DNA of 23,775 nt from W0P28-013 sp963659365 (lineage in GTDB: Bacteria; Bacteroidota; Bacteroidia; Bacteroidales; Paludibacteraceae): NCBI GenBank assembly GCA_963659365.1, contig CAVKTI010000037.1, positions 1-23,775 of the forward strand, written 5' to 3'. The position numbers were made by a program, and so were the translations under genes. This document shows positions 20,938-23,775 of this stretch, piece after piece (within the stretch, counting starts at the first letter, position 1; each line of letters begins with the position of its first letter). The notes beneath the pieces were generated by a model, which worked only from the letters and a program-made list of their open reading frames with translations, made no database searches and had not been told where the DNA came from.

Positions 20938-22323
20938 TCATTCACAAGTTACTCTAATCGTCTGATTTACAACGCCTCCGCTAATGGTGAGTGTGGCTGA
21001 ACCAGTCGCCACGCGCGTGAGTGTAACCGTTACACCGTTGGCGGCTGCGGCAGGGCTGATGGTGCTGGGCGTTACGATGAAAATGCCTGTGTCGCTCGAA
21101 CTAACCGCCACGCTTGTCGCCAAATTTGAAATGTGTACTTGCAGCGTGGTTGTGCCAGCGCATACAATGTCGTTCTTTTTCACATTTTCGACTACTATCG
21201 GAGTGCCAATCATCAGCAATGGATCGGTTGATACGCTGTTTGAGCCACTGTCCGAACCACTGTCTGTTCCCGAATCTGACCCAGAATCTGTTCCCGAATC
21301 CGACCCCGAATCGCCGCTGTCGGTAGAGGCGGCTTTGCTGCCGTTGCTTGTGCCAGGCACAAAATCGCTCTCGAACGAACCCAAAAGGTTTGTCAGCGAC
21401 ACCGTTTCGCTCGCCTTTTCGCCCCACAAATACTCCGCCAAATAGGGATAATCGATAAACGGATTGCGGTTGCCTTGGTAGGTTTCTACGCCATTGTTGC
21501 GCGTGATTTCTTTTTGCGAAACAGGATCGTTACGATGCCATTTCAAAAGTAATTTTTTTGAGTAGTCCGACAAGCCATAGTTTGTCGAAAGACTGCTTGA
21601 AAACATTGCTTTGGCATTTCCGTCGCCCGATGTAGTTCCAGCCCATGTTGTAACAGGATAAGAGCCAGATTCTGTGGTTGTTGCGTAGCGAACTACCATG
21701 TACATAATAGCGCGCGCAATGTCGCCTTTGTACTGATCGTCGGGTTCAAAAACATTTCCATAAGACCACGAAATCGTATTTCCTTCGTAATCAGTTGCAG
21801 TCGATGCACCAAGTCGTCCAAGTTCCTTATTTTCACAATCTGTTGTAGAGCCTGTTGATGAATTGCTACAAGTTGCTTTTGTTCCTGCACTGCATTCGCC
21901 AAACGCATAGGAACTGCGCTGTCCATTGGTCTTCCCATCAACTAAAAACAGATGATGCCTATCATGATATTGTTTGCCAGTACTTCCAAAAAATGATTGT
22001 GGAACTATATGTTCTCGATTGATGCCATCGCAACAACACTTATAATCGTGGGCAGAAGAAGAAGTGTGTCCACAAGTAGAATAAATGTCTAATAGGGTAG
22101 TTCCGTCAGTGTCATAATCAATTCCAGTGAAAGTCCAGTCGTATGAACCACTACTGTTGTGCTTACTATAGACAAGCGCAGTGATGGCTTCGCGCAAATC
22201 ACTCCCGCTTTTCCCCTCGAGACTCGAATAGTAGGAGGCATCGACAGCGAAAGCCAACGGCGCATAGGCGAGTACCAATGCAAAGAATAGACCGATAGCG
22301 GTGTGTCGTGCGGTGTGTTTCAT
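20938..22323 (-). CDS. Secreted endonuclease I family protein without T9SS domain
   Basis: 461 residues. A Sec signal ends APLAFA (about residue 26). The His-Me finger nuclease domain covers about 28-320: INREHIVPQSFFGS with the general base His105, then DRHHLFLVDGKTNGQRSSYAFG (121-142) with the classic His and Asn133. Cysteines are frequent (CCC at 96-98, plus others around 84, 144, 151 and 164), suggesting disulfides. A linker of repeating Gly-Ser-Asp/Gly-Thr-Asp follows (about residues 345-370). An Ig-like beta domain (about 375-461) ends in RVTCE, with no T9SS sorting signal. It is predicted to be periplasmic or released by another route. It has its own full promoter and terminator. The stretch encoding residues about 50-230 looks richer in A and T than neighbouring genes. 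Confidence 0.92.
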   Translation of the reverse strand: MKHTARHTAIGLFFALVLAYAPLAFAVDASYYSSLEGKSGSDLREAITALVYSKHNSSGSYDWTFTGIDYDTDGTTLLDIYSTCGHTSSSAHDYKCCCDGINREHIVPQSFFGSTGKQYHDRHHLFLVDGKTNGQRSSYAFGECSAGTKATCSNSSTGSTTDCENKELGRLGASTATDYEGNTISWSYGNVFEPDDQYKGDIARAIMYMVVRYATTTESGSYPVTTWAGTTSGDGNAKAMFSSSLSTNYGLSDYSKKLLLKWHRNDPVSQKEITRNNGVETYQGNRNPFIDYPYLAEYLWGEKASETVSLTNLLGSFESDFVPGTSNGSKAASTDSGDSGSDSGTDSGSDSGTDSGSDSGSNSVSTDPLLMIGTPIVVENVKKNDIVCAGTTTLQVHISNLATSVAVSSSDTGIFIVTPSTISPAAAANGVTVTLTRVATGSATLTISGGVVNQTIRVTCE

Positions 22324-22343
22324 GGTTTGGGGCTAAAAGCGCA

Positions 22344-22374
22344 CAAAATTAGTTAAAAAATGTTGAATCGCAAA
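22344..22374 (-). promoter_or_regulatory. Promoter of the second endonuclease gene
   Basis: On the minus strand TTTG (22371-22374), 19 bases, TAATTTTG (22344-22351): an exact Bacteroidota consensus, about 20 bases before the ATG at 22323. Confidence 0.85.
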
Positions 22375-22439
22375 GAAAAAATGGCAATTTTCTGTCAAAA
22401 TCTGCAAAAAACGCCTTTTTATCGACAAAAGTGAACGCG

Positions 22440-23525
22440 CTATTTCACCACAAAAGTGGCAACAATGGGGTAGTGGTCCGAAAAATCGATATGGGTAATG
22501 TTGGAGGCGATGGGCGCAAAATGCCGCTCGTCTAGCAAAATATGGTCGATGCCGACCAGCAGCCCATTGGTGTAAAAAGTGTAGTTGTAACCCCATCGGG
22601 TGGCGGTTACAGCGTCGGTCATGCCGCGCGCCAGCGTGTGGTAGGCATACGACTGCGCCACATCGTTGAAATCGCCGCAAACCACCACAGGGTAGGGCGT
22701 GCGCGCAATGGCGGCTGCCACAGTGTTGGCCTGTTTGGCGCGCGCACGGTAGGCCGCACCGAGTTTGTTGGCCATGGTTTCGGTGGCATTGCGCAAACCG
22801 TCGTTGTCGAATGTTTCGGCCGAGAGTTTGTACTTTTTCAAGTCGCTCGAAGTCAGTTTGTTCGACTCTAAATGGTTGTTGAACACGCGCACCGTGTCGC
22901 CCGCAGCAATCACAATATCGGAATAGACGCTCACATTGTAGGCCGAGGCGTATTCCACCTTTTTTTTGTTCACAATCGGGAATTTCGAAAATGTGGCAAC
23001 GCCCCACCAAAAGCGGTTGCGCTGATTTTTGTACCAAATGTGGCGGTAAGGGTAGATGGCATCGAACCGTTCGAGCAGTTTTTGCTGATTCAGTCGGCTG
23101 CTCTTGTGGTAGAACCCGAACTCTTGCAGGCAAACGATGTCGGCATCGGTATCGGCGATGAACTGCACAATGTCGTCGAAACATTTTTCGCCGCCAAAGA
23201 GCGACACATTGTAGGTGAGCAGCGTTATTTGTTGCGATTTTTCGCTATTTTTTGCCTTGTGCAGCGGTATCGAAAATACTTGATTCACAGACTGATACGA
23301 AAAAATCAGCAGCAGCAGCGACAGCAAAAACCACCATTCGCGTTTGCAGAGCCAAAACAGCGCGAAACAGATTTGAATCACCGTCAGAATGGGAAAAATG
23401 AGCCCAAAATAGGAGAACCAAACGAACTTGTTGGCGGGCACAACGGCAGCCAACAGCCCGAAAATGTAGAGCAGCGCAAAAAATGCGTTGATGGCAACCA
23501 CGGTGTATTTGGCGATTTTTCGCAT
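22440..23525 (-). CDS. Membrane-anchored endonuclease/exonuclease/phosphatase (EEP) family protein
   Basis: 361 residues. Three hydrophobic segments (about residues 8-28, 36-59 and 64-79) form an N-terminal membrane anchor. The EEP domain begins near 98: LLTYNVSLFGG (Asn106), DADIVCLQEFGFY (catalytic-metal Glu135), VFNNHLESNKL, VVVCGDFNDVAQS, and a final GIDHILL..DFSDHYPIVATF with the catalytic His. All key residues of the DNase I-like fold are present. The family hydrolyses phosphodiesters of nucleic acids, lipids or sugars; the substrate cannot be told here. The catalytic domain is probably outside the cytoplasmic membrane, but topology is inferred. The upstream neighbour is beyond the window. 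It is separated by 116 bases from the downstream endonuclease, which has its own promoter. Confidence 0.93.
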   Translation of the reverse strand: MRKIAKYTVVAINAFFALLYIFGLLAAVVPANKFVWFSYFGLIFPILTVIQICFALFWLCKREWWFLLSLLLLIFSYQSVNQVFSIPLHKAKNSEKSQQITLLTYNVSLFGGEKCFDDIVQFIADTDADIVCLQEFGFYHKSSRLNQQKLLERFDAIYPYRHIWYKNQRNRFWWGVATFSKFPIVNKKKVEYASAYNVSVYSDIVIAAGDTVRVFNNHLESNKLTSSDLKKYKLSAETFDNDGLRNATETMANKLGAAYRARAKQANTVAAAIARTPYPVVVCGDFNDVAQSYAYHTLARGMTDAVTATRWGYNYTFYTNGLLVGIDHILLDERHFAPIASNITHIDFSDHYPIVATFVVK

Positions 23526-23546
23526 AAGTTATTGGTTCCGTCGTGT

Positions 23547-23742
23547 GGGATTTGTAATCCCGCGCTTGCTGTATTATAAGGATTTGTAATCCGTTTTGTG
23601 TCTATTTTTTTTCGTTCATTTCTTTTGACGACCAAAAGAAACGAACCAAAGAAAAGTCGCGGCAGGGGCGCGAGCGTTGCCAAAAATTGGCGGTTTTGGT
23701 TTCGGCGTCATCAAACTCGCTTCGCTCAAACAGTGATGACGC
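23547..23742. repeat. REP-like palindrome cluster at the right end
   Basis: Four inverted repeats occur in 200 bases. GGGATT-TGT-AATCCC is at 23547-23561 and GGATT-TGT-AATCC at 23580-23592. GTTCATTTCTTTTG pairs with CAAAAGAAACGAAC (23614-23646, one mismatch). GCGTCATCA / TGATGACGC (23705-23713 / 23734-23742) encloses CGCTTCG. No open frame of note. This looks like a repeat cluster continuing beyond the window. Confidence 0.65.
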
Positions 23743-23775
23743 TTTTTCGAAACACAAAACCTGATTTTTGACACT

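Overview
This window reads as chromosomal DNA of a Bacteroidota (Bacteroidales-like) bacterium. The evidence is Bacteroidota-type promoters (TAnnTTTG -7 boxes, in the best cases with TTTG 19-20 bases upstream), a type 9 secretion sorting domain, DUF4369/TlpA and DUF4296 lipoproteins, the archaeal/eukaryotic-type ProRS found in this phylum, and an lspA-DUF4296 gene pair. A rubredoxin and a flavodiiron protein point to an anaerobic or microaerobic life. No rRNA, tRNA, CRISPR array, phage or complete insertion sequence was seen.

Left part (1-9.4 kb, mostly + strand): a DUF559 nuclease-like gene on the minus strand sits exactly between two inverted copies of a double-hairpin element. About 1.1 kb of repeat-rich DNA without a convincing gene follows, then cysS, then a three-gene exported-protein operon (TlpA-like lipoprotein, T9SS-targeted endonuclease I, lipoprotein of unknown function), then mazG and a DUF59 (SufT/PaaD-like) gene.

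Middle (9.5-13.3 kb): a long-chain acyl-CoA synthetase with its own promoter, then a divergent rubredoxin / flavodiiron protein pair. The rubredoxin gene is only 165 bases and is easily missed.

Right part (13.3-23.5 kb, all minus strand): in transcription order, an EEP-family membrane-anchored phosphoesterase, a second secreted endonuclease I, mtaB (tRNA ms2t6A methylthiotransferase), an MltF-like lytic transglycosylase overlapping an HD phosphohydrolase, then lspA - DUF4296 lipoprotein - a small unknown protein - proS. Promoters and terminators divide this into at least four transcription units.

The genes are mostly housekeeping or envelope functions. The unusual part is the DNA between them. 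It is a patchwork of short palindromes (several in compensated, covarying copies), 7-8-base tandem arrays of unrelated sequence, and a pyrimidine-rich repeat that twice ends in a near-identical promoter. The strongest candidate for an undescribed system is the DUF559 gene with its matched inverted double hairpins, which has the layout of a repeat-associated nuclease (by analogy with REP-associated transposases) or a small mobile cassette. This is inference from layout; no search could be run.
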